Source: Clostridia bacterium (GTDB lineage Bacteria; Bacillota; Clostridia; Peptostreptococcales; Anaerovoracaceae). From it: a stretch of 57,780 nt of DNA. Positions 1-7,566 of the stretch are shown here, in pieces. Below the pieces are notes generated by a model. It was not told the origin of the DNA. It ran no database searches and saw only the letters and a list, made by a program, of their open reading frames with translations. The DNA is taken from the NCBI GenBank assembly GCA_030537495.1, contig JAUNMH010000012.1, forward strand, positions 1 through 57,780, read 5' to 3'. Both the position numbers and the translations under genes were made by a program. Position 1 is the stretch's first letter. Each line of letters starts with the position of its first letter.

Positions 1-610
1 GATTTTCACCATTCTGTAATTGTGATTCCACACAATCCTGAATTGTGGATTTCACTACTCCTGAATGATGATTTTCACAATTCAGAGAAATGCCTGTTTT
101 CCCCTTGTTTTCTGCTTCTTGTTGCAAATTTGCACATTTCTTATGTCTTTCCTGTTTCGATTGCAAGTCTGCAATTTTTTTATGATCTTCCTGCTCAGAT
201 TGCAAATCTGCACAGCTATCCATCGGCTTTTGGTCTGGCACTTCTCTGAGCATAAAATTTTTCACATAAATAACATTAGGCTTTCCCAGTCCCAGACGTT
301 TCTTTTCAATCAGTCCAATCCCATTATTACTGTCCAGCTCTTTTACCAGCTTCACTGCCTTTTGGGTTCCACAGTTCATCAGCTCTGCAATTTCTTCCAC
401 CGTGAAAATAATATATACTCTGTCCTCTAAATCCAGCCATCGGTTCTTAATGCTCAGGCTCATACGGTCCAGCATCAGACCGTATAATACCTTTGCTTCA
501 CAAGAAAGAGCTTTAAAGCATGGTTCTGTAAACAGCACTTTCGGGACACGATAAAAGCTGTATTGTTCCGCTTCCATTCCCGTAAAATAATCAAACTGTA
601 TCTTCTGCAT
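1..610 (-). CDS. Replication initiator protein A, RepA_N-like (3' end cut by window edge)
   Basis: This frame is open from an ATG at 610 to the window edge, giving 203 residues of an incomplete protein. The N-terminus (MQKIQFDYFTGMEAEQYSFY, then a YRVPKVLF..ALSCEAKVLYGLMLDRMSLS stretch in parts) matches the RepA_N winged-helix initiator family found in Tn1549-type elements and low-copy plasmids. Residues 1-120 are the conserved domain; about residues 133-170 hold three imperfect ADLQSxQExHKK repeats, a variable linker. The start overlaps the end of parB by 20 bp, indicating translational coupling. It probably initiates replication of the excised circular element. The two plus-strand ORFs over the same bases are shadows. 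Confidence 0.8.
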   Translation of the reverse strand, partial: MQKIQFDYFTGMEAEQYSFYRVPKVLFTEPCFKALSCEAKVLYGLMLDRMSLSIKNRWLDLEDRVYIIFTVEEIAELMNCGTQKAVKLVKELDSNNGIGLIEKKRLGLGKPNVIYVKNFMLREVPDQKPMDSCADLQSEQEDHKKIADLQSKQERHKKCANLQQEAENKGKTGISLNCENHHSGVVKSTIQDCVESQLQNGEN

Positions 611-1496
611 CTGCTACTCCTTCTCTGTTTTCTTTCCACTTATCCAAAAGCATAAAAATGACTTCTTCTATCTGTTCTTTAGAATATGTCTCTGGAAAAT
701 AATTGCCGATTTTTTTTGCCGAAATGGTTACATTGATTTTACTGTTTTCTTTTTTCAATAAAATGGCATAGATATAACCCTGATTTAATTTTCCATTTGC
801 ACTGCATTCCTTTAATTGTTCTGCCTGTTGTTTTGTCGGAAAGATATTACTGTTGACAATTCCTTCCAGAAGCCATTCCTGTTCCTGTGGTTTCAGATAA
901 GACAATTTTTCTCCCACTATCATAGGGATTTTATTATCGTCCACATATTCCAATAATCCATCTGATAATGAAGCCAGACGGATATATCTCTGCACAGTTC
1001 TTCCACTGTCCCCGGCTGTTTCACCAACCATATCTGCCGTATATTTTTCACCTTTACTTCCCTGGTGCTTCATAGCATCATATTTCATCTTATAGGCATG
1101 GGCCTTTTCACTTGGCAGAATATTTTCACGCTGAATGTTGGAATCGACCATAATTATGACAGCTTCATCATCTGTATAGTTTCGGACAAGGACTGGCATA
1201 GTTGTCTTACCACACAGTTCACAGCCTCTTTTTCTCCTGTGTCCAGAAATCAGTTCGTATCCACCTTCTGATCGGGGTCTTACCAGAGCAGGATTTAAAA
1301 CACCGTAGTTTTTAATACTCTCTACTGTCTCATCCATTTTTTCATCATCGCTCACACGAAATGGATGATTTTTAAAAGGATGGAGCTTTTCCAGTTCTAT
1401 TTCCATAACCTGGTTCATACTCTTTTCCGGTGATTCTTCTAATCCCAGTAACTCATCATAAGTGGTGAGCTGAATCTCTTTTTTCGGTCTACGCAT
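591..1496 (-). CDS. parB: ParB/Spo0J-like partition protein (element-borne)
   Basis: A 301-residue ParB homologue. The N-terminal ParB/sulfiredoxin-fold domain contains the LHPFKNHPF segment near residue 38 and the nucleotide-binding box GHRRKRG near residue 85, followed by an ENILPSEKAHAYK motif and a helix-turn-helix around residues 150-175 (GETAGDSGRTVQRYIRLA). The C-terminal 100 residues are less conserved, as in ICE-borne ParB proteins. It overlaps parA by 8 bp upstream and the RepA-like gene by 20 bp downstream. It is expected to bind a centromere site and act with ParA in segregation of the excised element. No canonical chromosomal parS was noticed nearby. Confidence 0.9.
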   Translation of the reverse strand: MRRPKKEIQLTTYDELLGLEESPEKSMNQVMEIELEKLHPFKNHPFRVSDDEKMDETVESIKNYGVLNPALVRPRSEGGYELISGHRRKRGCELCGKTTMPVLVRNYTDDEAVIIMVDSNIQRENILPSEKAHAYKMKYDAMKHQGSKGEKYTADMVGETAGDSGRTVQRYIRLASLSDGLLEYVDDNKIPMIVGEKLSYLKPQEQEWLLEGIVNSNIFPTKQQAEQLKECSANGKLNQGYIYAILLKKENSKINVTISAKKIGNYFPETYSKEQIEEVIFMLLDKWKENREGVADAEDTV

Positions 1497-2265
1497 GTTT
1501 CAACACCTCCTGAACCAGTTCCCTGTAACTGTCTGCCCCTTTGCTTTTTCCATCATAAGCAAATATACTTACACCCTCAGATGCTGTTTCTGCAAGGCTT
1601 TCTGTTCTTGGAATTGTCTGCTCAAAAATCTTAATATCATCTCCATATGTGCTTACGATTGCCTGCTTATTTCTCTTTGCATTGTTGTAACGGCAATTAT
1701 CCATTGTGAACAAAATACCTTCTATCTGCAATTCCGGATTAAACCTCTGATGGATTCCTTTTACCACTTTCAGTAATTCCATAAGTCCATCCGCCGCATA
1801 ATATTGTGGCTGTACCGGAATCAGAACGCTGTCCGCTGCACTCAACGCATTGATTGTCAGCATTCCCAATGATGGCATACAGTCAATCAGAATATAATCA
1901 TATTCATCTTTCAACAGTTCCAGATACTCTTTCAGTACTTTTTCCCTATCCTCAACAGTAAATAAGGACATATCCATTCCGGCAAGCAATTTATTGGACG
2001 GAATCAGATCCATCCCTTCTTCATGGTGCAAGACTGCTTCCTTTGGATCAAACTCCAGTCCCATGATGATATTTTCCATCATACTCTTTAAAGTCACTTT
2101 GATATTTTTGGGAAATCCCAGTCCCATTGTCAGATGTCCCTGCGGATCTGCATCTACCAGCACTACTTTTTTCCCATTCTTTGTCAGTCCGGCTCCCAGA
2201 TTGATGGTTGTCGTTGTTTTGGCTACTCCGCCCTTCTGATTTGCAATAGCAATTACTTTACACAT
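1489..2265 (-). CDS. parA: ParA family ATPase (element-borne)
   Basis: A 258-residue Soj/ParA-type deviant Walker ATPase. The deviant Walker A motif KGGVAKTTTT lies at residues 11-20, the VDADPQGH switch region at about 38-45, and the Walker B DYILIDCMPSLG segment near 120-132. Length and motifs are those of a complete enzyme. It binds DNA nonspecifically in its ATP form and moves ParB-bound DNA. It is the first gene of the parA-parB-repA block, 15 bp after the DUF3970-like gene. An element-borne rather than chromosomal copy is inferred from its neighbours. Confidence 0.92.
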   Translation of the reverse strand: MCKVIAIANQKGGVAKTTTTINLGAGLTKNGKKVVLVDADPQGHLTMGLGFPKNIKVTLKSMMENIIMGLEFDPKEAVLHHEEGMDLIPSNKLLAGMDMSLFTVEDREKVLKEYLELLKDEYDYILIDCMPSLGMLTINALSAADSVLIPVQPQYYAADGLMELLKVVKGIHQRFNPELQIEGILFTMDNCRYNNAKRNKQAIVSTYGDDIKIFEQTIPRTESLAETASEGVSIFAYDGKSKGADSYRELVQEVLKHA

Positions 2266-2280
2266 ATACTTTCCTCCGAT

Positions 2281-2445
2281 TTACTGTTTTTCTTCTACTT
2301 CTACATAAACACGAAAATATTTACTTGTTCCTTTATTTGCATAAGCATCAGATACTTCCAGGACATCCAATTCCTTATGCTTTTCCAAAATACGGCGAAA
2401 CCATTGAATGTCCCTCAAAGTACCCTGTAATCTAATTTTCAGCAT
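2281..2445 (-). CDS. Small DUF3970-like element protein
   Basis: A 54-residue protein beginning MLKIRLQGTLRDIQWFRRIL and ending in a charged VEVEEKQ tail. The ATG at 2445 is preferred over longer frames because conserved residues begin there and it overlaps the upstream gene by 14 bp. The sequence resembles the DUF3970 family of small proteins encoded beside partition genes in Tn1549-like elements. Function is unknown; the alternating basic/hydrophobic N-terminus and acidic C-terminus suggest a compact alpha/beta fold. Assignment rests on memory of family members and gene order. Confidence 0.65.
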   Translation of the reverse strand: MLKIRLQGTLRDIQWFRRILEKHKELDVLEVSDAYANKGTSKYFRVYVEVEEKQ

Positions 2446-2899
2446 ATGTATCCTCCCAGTCTTTGTAAAAGCAATACTCTGGATAACGGATTTTAATGGC
2501 TTCCCAGAAATACCGGGCATATCCACAGCAAAACAAATCCTCTACGGTATAACACTGACATTCTTTCAACTGATCTTCTTCTGCTTCGTAATCTCCGACG
2601 CTTGGTGTTCCATTACAATACAGGTTAAATGCCATACGGACAATTCGTAAACTTCCACTGGTCTGCCACCCTTCCTGCAGGCATTCCGTTTTTACACATC
2701 CAGTTTTAAAATTATAGATTTTATTCACATTATTTCTTGTGTCTCTGTCGATACCCAGGCAATAAACCAAAGCCCGATGGTAGACATCCTGATATCTGCA
2801 TTTTTTCAGATATTCCTCATAAAATTTTTCGTGTTCCCTGCTCTTGAAAGTAATTGTGCGAGAATTGCTATTCTCTGCTCTTAACGCTGTGTTTGTCAT
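2432..2899 (-). CDS. DUF6075-like conserved element protein
   Basis: A 155-residue soluble protein containing FKSREHEKFYEEYLKKC and DVYHRALVYCLGI segments near the N-terminus and a GCVKTECLQEGWQTSGS segment near the middle. These are hallmarks of the DUF6075 family present at the ends of many clostridial conjugative transposons. Function is unknown. The strong AGGAGG lies 9 nt before the second ATG (2899) but only 3 nt before the first (2905), so the second was chosen. It is the first gene of the element module; transcription must start in the short stretch after the terminator at 2936-2961 or read through it. Confidence 0.72.
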   Translation of the reverse strand: MTNTALRAENSNSRTITFKSREHEKFYEEYLKKCRYQDVYHRALVYCLGIDRDTRNNVNKIYNFKTGCVKTECLQEGWQTSGSLRIVRMAFNLYCNGTPSVGDYEAEEDQLKECQCYTVEDLFCCGYARYFWEAIKIRYPEYCFYKDWEDTYAEN

Positions 2900-2935
2900 T
2901 TTCATTTTCCTCCTGAATTTTTAATATTTTGGTAT

Positions 2936-2961
2936 AAAAAAGACACTCCATTTCTGGAATG
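2936..2961 (-). terminator. Rho-independent terminator at the element/chromosome side
   Basis: On the minus strand a 7-bp stem (CATTCCA/TGGAGTG, one G-U pair) closes a GAAA tetraloop and is followed by TCTTTTTT. It separates rlmD transcription from the element genes. A second possible pairing, ATAGGGA with TCCCTAT, lies just upstream at about 2974-3006. Confidence 0.65.
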
Positions 2962-3185
2962 CCCCATAAAAAATAGGGACACCCGCTTTTAACAAGTATC
3001 CCTATAATCTATCAATGATCTGATAGCTCTCTATTCATTTTCATATTCAAGATTCTTTGTGTTCCCCGTCCCGAGGTCTAACGCAACAACAACGGTTACT
3101 TTCTTCACAAGGCTCTTTTCTTTGTGATTTTCACCTATTTTTTTGAAACTGAAAAACTCCACAAAGTGTGTAAATTCAAGGATTT

Positions 3186-4640
3186 CTACATATTTTTCCT
3201 TTGTAGCAACACCACAGTCTCCACATGCACGGTCCATGGGAACATATCCACAGGTGTTGCCTCTTCAAACCTATATCCCTTCTCACCAAGGTACTTAATG
3301 TCCCTTGCCAGTGTCGCTGGGTCGCAGGAAATGTAGACGATTTTTGATGGCTCAACAGAGACAACTGCGTCAAGTAGGCGCTGGTCGCAGCCTGCTCTAG
3401 GTGGATCAAGGAAGACAACATCGGCGCTGTCGATTTTTAGGTCTTCGTCCTTAAGGTCTTCTCCGCTAATAAGCTTAGGCAGTTCCTCTTCAGCACGTCC
3501 GCATACATATCGGGATTTAACGATGCCATTGATTACAGAGTTTCTGTTGGCGTCGATGACTGCGCCCTTTACGCTTTCGATGCCGATTACGCGGCCTGCA
3601 CCTGCCTGCATTGCAAAGATACCGATAGTACCAACTCCGCAGTAAAGATCAAGGACAGTTTCCTCACCCTTGAAATCAGCATATTCCATAGCCTTTCCAT
3701 AAAGCTTTTCCATCTGAACAGGATTTACCTGATAGAAAGATAATGGGGAAATTTCAAAATTCAGGCCGCCCACTTCCTCAAGAATAGTTGGTTTACCTGC
3801 TAGGGTAATACATTCATCAGTCATAATATCCTTGCCAGTTTTGTTGACATTGAGGATGACACTTTCCAGACTGTACGCGACGCCGTCTTCGGTGATTGGT
3901 AAGTTGTAAATGTAATCGTCCAGCATCTCGATCAGCTTCTGGGCGTTAGGAATTCCCTTGCCGTTAATAACGAGAATTACCATAACCTCGCCTGTGCCGC
4001 GGGCTGTTTTGACAATGAGATGACGAAGTAGACCCTTGTCCCATTTGGGGTCGTAAGCCGTAATATTGTCCTCAGCCATAAACTGGCGCAGAGCCTCAGC
4101 CGCTGCCATTGCAGGTTCAGACTGCAAAAGGCAATCGTAGCAGTCCACCACATCGTGGCTCTTTCCGCGATAAAAACCCACAGACGGCTCGCCCAAATTC
4201 TCTACGATTCCGCCCTTACGAGTAATAATTCCACCAGTCCAAACAGGCATAGTCGCCTTATTTCTGTATCTGTACGGGTTCTCCATGCCCACAGTTGGAT
4301 TTACCTTAGGATTTTCTAGGCCACCTAGGCGCGTAAGTTTGTCACGCACCTGCTTCTCCTTCAAAGAAAGCTGAGCCTCATAATCCAGGCTATTGTACTG
4401 GCATCCTCCGCAAAGCCCGGTGTACTCACATTCTGGCTCGATTCTGTCTGGTGACGGCTCAATAATTTCAGTCAGTTTACCAAAGGCGTAGTTCTTTTTT
4501 ACCTTAGTTATTTCACACTCAACCAGGTCGCCAAGAACGGCTCCTCTAACGAAGATAGCCAGGCCGTTATCTCTTCCTAGCCCTGCCCCTTCCTGAGTCA
4601 TGTCTTCTATTCTTATCTGCACTCTTTGCCCTTTTTCCAT
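3186..4640 (-). CDS. rlmD: 23S rRNA (uracil-C5)-methyltransferase, RlmD family
   Basis: A 484-residue TrmA/RumA-family enzyme that methylates a uracil of 23S rRNA at C5 using SAM. An N-terminal TRAM domain (about 1-60) is followed by Fe-S cluster cysteines C71, C77, C80 and C170 (CEYTGLCGGC; DCYDC), the SAM-binding DLYCGVGTIGI near residue 345, FLDPPRAGC, and the catalytic cysteine in SCDPATLARD. The start fits the TRAM consensus (MxxGxxVxIxIEDMxxEGxG). It overlaps the helicase gene upstream by 74 bp. The 3' end encodes the HVETVV segment, which corresponds to the attachment site used by rum-specific ICEs; the C-terminus (LLQRKNM) looks intact. Confidence 0.95.
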   Translation of the reverse strand: MEKGQRVQIRIEDMTQEGAGLGRDNGLAIFVRGAVLGDLVECEITKVKKNYAFGKLTEIIEPSPDRIEPECEYTGLCGGCQYNSLDYEAQLSLKEKQVRDKLTRLGGLENPKVNPTVGMENPYRYRNKATMPVWTGGIITRKGGIVENLGEPSVGFYRGKSHDVVDCYDCLLQSEPAMAAAEALRQFMAEDNITAYDPKWDKGLLRHLIVKTARGTGEVMVILVINGKGIPNAQKLIEMLDDYIYNLPITEDGVAYSLESVILNVNKTGKDIMTDECITLAGKPTILEEVGGLNFEISPLSFYQVNPVQMEKLYGKAMEYADFKGEETVLDLYCGVGTIGIFAMQAGAGRVIGIESVKGAVIDANRNSVINGIVKSRYVCGRAEEELPKLISGEDLKDEDLKIDSADVVFLDPPRAGCDQRLLDAVVSVEPSKIVYISCDPATLARDIKYLGEKGYRFEEATPVDMFPWTVHVETVVLLQRKNM

Positions 4641-6126
4641 TCTTATTGCCCTTCTCTTTCTTTAAAGCCTTCTCCTTCTTTCCGGCCTTGTCCTTCTTAG
4701 CAAAGCGGCCTTCGCGTCCAGCTTTCTCCTTTTTACCAAAACGACCTCCGCGGCCATTCTTCTCAGGGGACTCAGCCTTCGCGGCTTTCTTAGCCGCCTT
4801 TTTCTGTTTTGATGACTGGAGTTCTTCGGCAGCCTGAGCGTCGATTTCGCCTAGACTAACCCTTAGAAATGCAGCTGCAACTTCCAGAGGATCCATTTCC
4901 TCCTCGACGCACTTCTTGTACACGATTTTCATGTACGGCATCAAATCCTTCTCGCGACAGTAGTTCATGGCTTCTGACACATTTTTGTAGGCTTTGACCG
5001 TCAATGCGCTGCCGGCAGACGGCATTTCCTTCTCCTTAATTTCCGCGTTGCAATAGTCCCTAAGGGACTCGATTTTGTAACGTTCGCGGTTGGTAATAAT
5101 AGAAACGGCGCGACCCTTGCGGCCTGCACGACCGGTTCTGCCGATTCTGTGAACGTAATATTCCATGTCCTGAGGCATGTCATAGTTGAAAACCATATCC
5201 ACGTCATCAACGTCAATTCCGCGCGCTGCAACGTCTGTAGCCAACAGCAACTCTAAATTGCCGTTTCTGAACAGGTTCATAACCCTGTCGCGTTGATGCT
5301 GAGACAAGTCACCGTGCAAGGCTTCTGCCGAGTATCCCTTAGCCTTCAGCACCAAGGTCAGCTCGTCCACCTTTCTCTTGGTATTACAGAATATCAAAGC
5401 TCTCTTAGGGGACATATAGTCCAGTAATCTGCAAAGTGAAGTGTCCTTCTGACGACCTTTTACCACATAGAAAGTCTGCTTAATCAGAGGCATTGTCAGC
5501 TCCTGAGCCTTTACGCGAACAAGCTCTGCGTCCTTCTGGAACTCCTCTGTGATTTCCATGATTTCCCTCGGCATAGTTGCTGAGAAGAGGGCTGTCTGTC
5601 TTTTCTTCGGCATCTCCCTGCAAATGGTTTCGATATCTTCTCTGAATCCCATGTTCAGCATTTCATCAGCCTCGTCAAGGACCAGCATTTTAAGTTTTTT
5701 GAAGTTCAAAGTTCCGCGTCTCATATGGTCCATGATTCTGCCCGGCGTTCCAATTACAATGGAAACAGGGCCTTTCAGCTTGCGGAACTGTCTCTCTATA
5801 TCTTGTCCACCGTATATTGCCACTGCGTTAACGCCGGGAACATACTTAGACATCTTCTTAATTTCCTCAGTTGCCTGGATTGCCAATTCCCTAGTTGGGC
5901 AGAGAACCAAGCCCTGAATGTTTTTTTGTTTTGGATTTATTTGTTCAATCATGGGAATTCCAAAGGCCGCAGTCTTTCCTGTTCCTGTCTGAGCCTGGCC
6001 TATAATGTCCTTACCCTGAAGTAATAGTGGGATTGCCTGCTCCTGAATAGGCGTCATATCTGTAAAGCCCATTTCGGAAACTCCCATTAAAATATTTGGA
6101 TTAATATTTGATTCTGAATATTTCAA
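4567..6126 (-). CDS. DEAD-box RNA helicase with basic C-terminal tail (CshA/DeaD type)
   Basis: A 519-residue ATP-dependent RNA helicase showing every family motif: Q motif GFTDMTPIQ (20-28), motif I AQTGTGKT (45-52), PTRELA, TPGR, DEAD near 150, SAT, LIFCNT, TDVAARGID and HRIGRTGRAG. After the two RecA domains a conserved region (about 385-440) leads into an 80-residue Lys/Arg/Gly tail, likely an RNA-binding extension. The start is TTG, supported by AGAGGTGA six bases upstream. The last 74 bp overlap rlmD. Likely roles are ribosome assembly and cold-responsive mRNA unwinding or decay, consistent with its rRNA-methylase neighbour. Confidence 0.93.
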   Translation of the reverse strand: MKYSESNINPNILMGVSEMGFTDMTPIQEQAIPLLLQGKDIIGQAQTGTGKTAAFGIPMIEQINPKQKNIQGLVLCPTRELAIQATEEIKKMSKYVPGVNAVAIYGGQDIERQFRKLKGPVSIVIGTPGRIMDHMRRGTLNFKKLKMLVLDEADEMLNMGFREDIETICREMPKKRQTALFSATMPREIMEITEEFQKDAELVRVKAQELTMPLIKQTFYVVKGRQKDTSLCRLLDYMSPKRALIFCNTKRKVDELTLVLKAKGYSAEALHGDLSQHQRDRVMNLFRNGNLELLLATDVAARGIDVDDVDMVFNYDMPQDMEYYVHRIGRTGRAGRKGRAVSIITNRERYKIESLRDYCNAEIKEKEMPSAGSALTVKAYKNVSEAMNYCREKDLMPYMKIVYKKCVEEEMDPLEVAAAFLRVSLGEIDAQAAEELQSSKQKKAAKKAAKAESPEKNGRGGRFGKKEKAGREGRFAKKDKAGKKEKALKKEKGNKNGKRAKSADKNRRHDSGRGRARKR

Positions 6127-6189
6127 TTACTCACCTCTGTCCTAAGTTTCTCATTTTCTAACGTTTTTCATTTATCTAGCGTTTTACCT

Positions 6190-6651
6190 TTAACCTATTG
6201 TCTTCTCATCGCCCATTACCATAAAGCTTGCCATTGCAGTTGCATAAACTTTTCCGTGCTTATCTTCAGCTCTGGAAATGCAACGAATCATTCTTCTTCC
6301 GATTTTTGTGTACTCGCAGCAAATGTAGAATCTGTGCGTATTCATTGCGCTCAGATAACTTACTGTCATATCTGTTGTGTTAACATTACTTTCACAGATT
6401 CCTGCAGCACCAAGACCCATGGAAGTGTCCAAAATGCTTGCAACTACTCCGCCGTGAACGTCGCCATAGGGATTAAGACACCATTCCCCTACGTTGAATC
6501 CGAACACTGCCTTAATGTTAGCTTCAGTATTTACCTCTTCCAGCTGTAAGTTCAATCTAGCATTGAATCTTTCCGGCTGAGTATTCTGTATATCGATTCT
6601 TTTCTGTATGTTTTCTGTTAATCTTTCTGCTGTAATTTTTTCTGTTCTCAT
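6190..6651 (-). CDS. PaaI-family hotdog-fold thioesterase
   Basis: A 153-residue single hotdog-domain protein. The central helix signature NPYGDVHGGVVASILDTSMG (about 62-81) contains the HGG and Asp positions used by 4HBT/PaaI acyl-CoA thioesterases. A TTDMTVSYL strand and IGRRMIRCISRAED strands complete the fold. It probably hydrolyses an acyl- or aryl-CoA; the substrate cannot be inferred. It lies 63 bp upstream of the helicase gene and may be its cotranscribed leader gene. The Shine-Dalgarno is weak. Confidence 0.85.
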   Translation of the reverse strand: MRTEKITAERLTENIQKRIDIQNTQPERFNARLNLQLEEVNTEANIKAVFGFNVGEWCLNPYGDVHGGVVASILDTSMGLGAAGICESNVNTTDMTVSYLSAMNTHRFYICCEYTKIGRRMIRCISRAEDKHGKVYATAMASFMVMGDEKTIG

Positions 6652-6701
6652 AGTATATTTTCTTTCGATAATCTGCCTTTCTAAATTTTGCTTATCCGAT
6701 T

Positions 6702-6730
6702 ATTATACCTTATATCAGCAAAAAAAGGAA
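6702..6730 (-). promoter_or_regulatory. Possible promoter for the thioesterase gene
   Basis: On the minus strand a TATAAT hexamer (6702-6707) lies about 50 bp upstream of the thioesterase ATG; the -35 position holds only a poor TTCCTT at 17-bp spacing. Confidence 0.35.
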
Positions 6731-6782
6731 TGCTTTCGGGGTATTTCCCTTACAACACTCCCTTACTCCTTTCCCATACATC

Positions 6783-6816
6783 AAAACCCACCAATGCCTC
6801 AGCACCAGTGGGTTTT
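6783..6816 (-). terminator. Terminator of the V-ATPase operon
   Basis: A perfect 9-bp stem AAAACCCAC/GTGGGTTTT with a weaker inner helix lies 44 bp after the stop codon of the last V-ATPase gene. The four U residues in the stem end provide the U-tract on either strand. Confidence 0.75.
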
Positions 6817-6860
6817 GATACCCGCGCATCGCAAGAACCTGCGACCGCGTTTTTACCTTA

Positions 6861-7556
6861 TTATTCGCCTACGTAACTTTCCAGTTCACGCATATCGTTT
6901 TCTCTTTTTTCCTGAATGACTTCGGCAAGCATCATATCCTTAACCTTCATCAATCTTGTCTGGTTACCACGCTCGTTTTCGTCCAGCTTCATCTGGATAT
7001 ACTTGATAGTTGCCGTCAGCCTTGGAATCATAACGTATTCCAGCGCGTTTACACGACGTCTTGTCTTCTCCAGTTCAGCAGCTAGCAGTGAGGTTTCCTT
7101 TTCCTTAGCAGCTAGCTCTAACATCAGCGGGAACAAATCAGACAAAGCAGAAATAGCGTTGTCCAGTTCTCCTGTTGTACGAGCAAAACCGTAAGGGAAG
7201 ATATTTGTCGGATCTTCTGCCGTTGTTTTGAAGGTAAATACAGGAACGTCTACACTCATAATATTTCTGTTTCCTACTTCAAGCATTACGCCCTGCTTAG
7301 GGAACATAAGTGATTCCTCCATTACCTCGCTACTCATTATAGCGCTTGCAACTGTGAAGTTTTTGTACACATCTGCAAGTTTTTCTTCAACTTCCTGGCG
7401 AAGACGACCGTTCTCCCTGGCAAGTTCCAGAAATTCCTTCATAAGCTCATCTCGTTTGTCCTTCATAAGCTTATGACCTCTTGTTGCTGTTTTTAGACGC
7501 TTTTTAAGCGAAGTGAGCATCATTCTGGTAGGGTTTACATTCATTCTTTCTGCCAT
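6861..7556 (-). CDS. ntpD: V-type ATPase subunit D (central stalk)
   Basis: A 231-residue subunit D, the coiled-coil rotor shaft of the V1 sector. The N-terminal MNVNPTRMMLTSLKKRLKTA segment and C-terminal RRRVNALEYVMIPRLTATIKYI segment are the two antiparallel helices typical of the family. It is the last gene of the operon, 10 bp after ntpB, with AGGTGA upstream of its ATG. A hairpin terminator follows. Confidence 0.95.
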   Translation of the reverse strand: MAERMNVNPTRMMLTSLKKRLKTATRGHKLMKDKRDELMKEFLELARENGRLRQEVEEKLADVYKNFTVASAIMSSEVMEESLMFPKQGVMLEVGNRNIMSVDVPVFTFKTTAEDPTNIFPYGFARTTGELDNAISALSDLFPLMLELAAKEKETSLLAAELEKTRRRVNALEYVMIPRLTATIKYIQMKLDENERGNQTRLMKVKDMMLAEVIQEKRENDMRELESYVGE

Positions 7557-7566
7557 GATGGTTCAC

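Larger units (their letters stand above)
1..3185. mobile_element. One end of a Tn1549-like integrative/conjugative element
   Basis: Five consecutive minus-strand genes (RepA-like initiator, ParB, ParA, a 54-residue DUF3970-like protein and a DUF6075-like protein) form the replication/partition end module typical of Tn1549-like conjugative transposons of Clostridia. Housekeeping genes begin immediately beyond at rlmD, whose 3' end (also called rumA) is a recognised integration site for ICEs and prophages in Firmicutes. The element continues off the left edge, so the integrase, relaxase and type IV secretion genes are not visible. The right boundary is placed next to the rlmD stop codon by inference; no direct repeat can be checked because the other end is outside the window. 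Confidence 0.7.

Noticed and set aside
22..430. Two plus-strand ORFs at the left end
   Set aside because: They lie antisense over the RepA-like gene, which has family similarity and coupling to parB.
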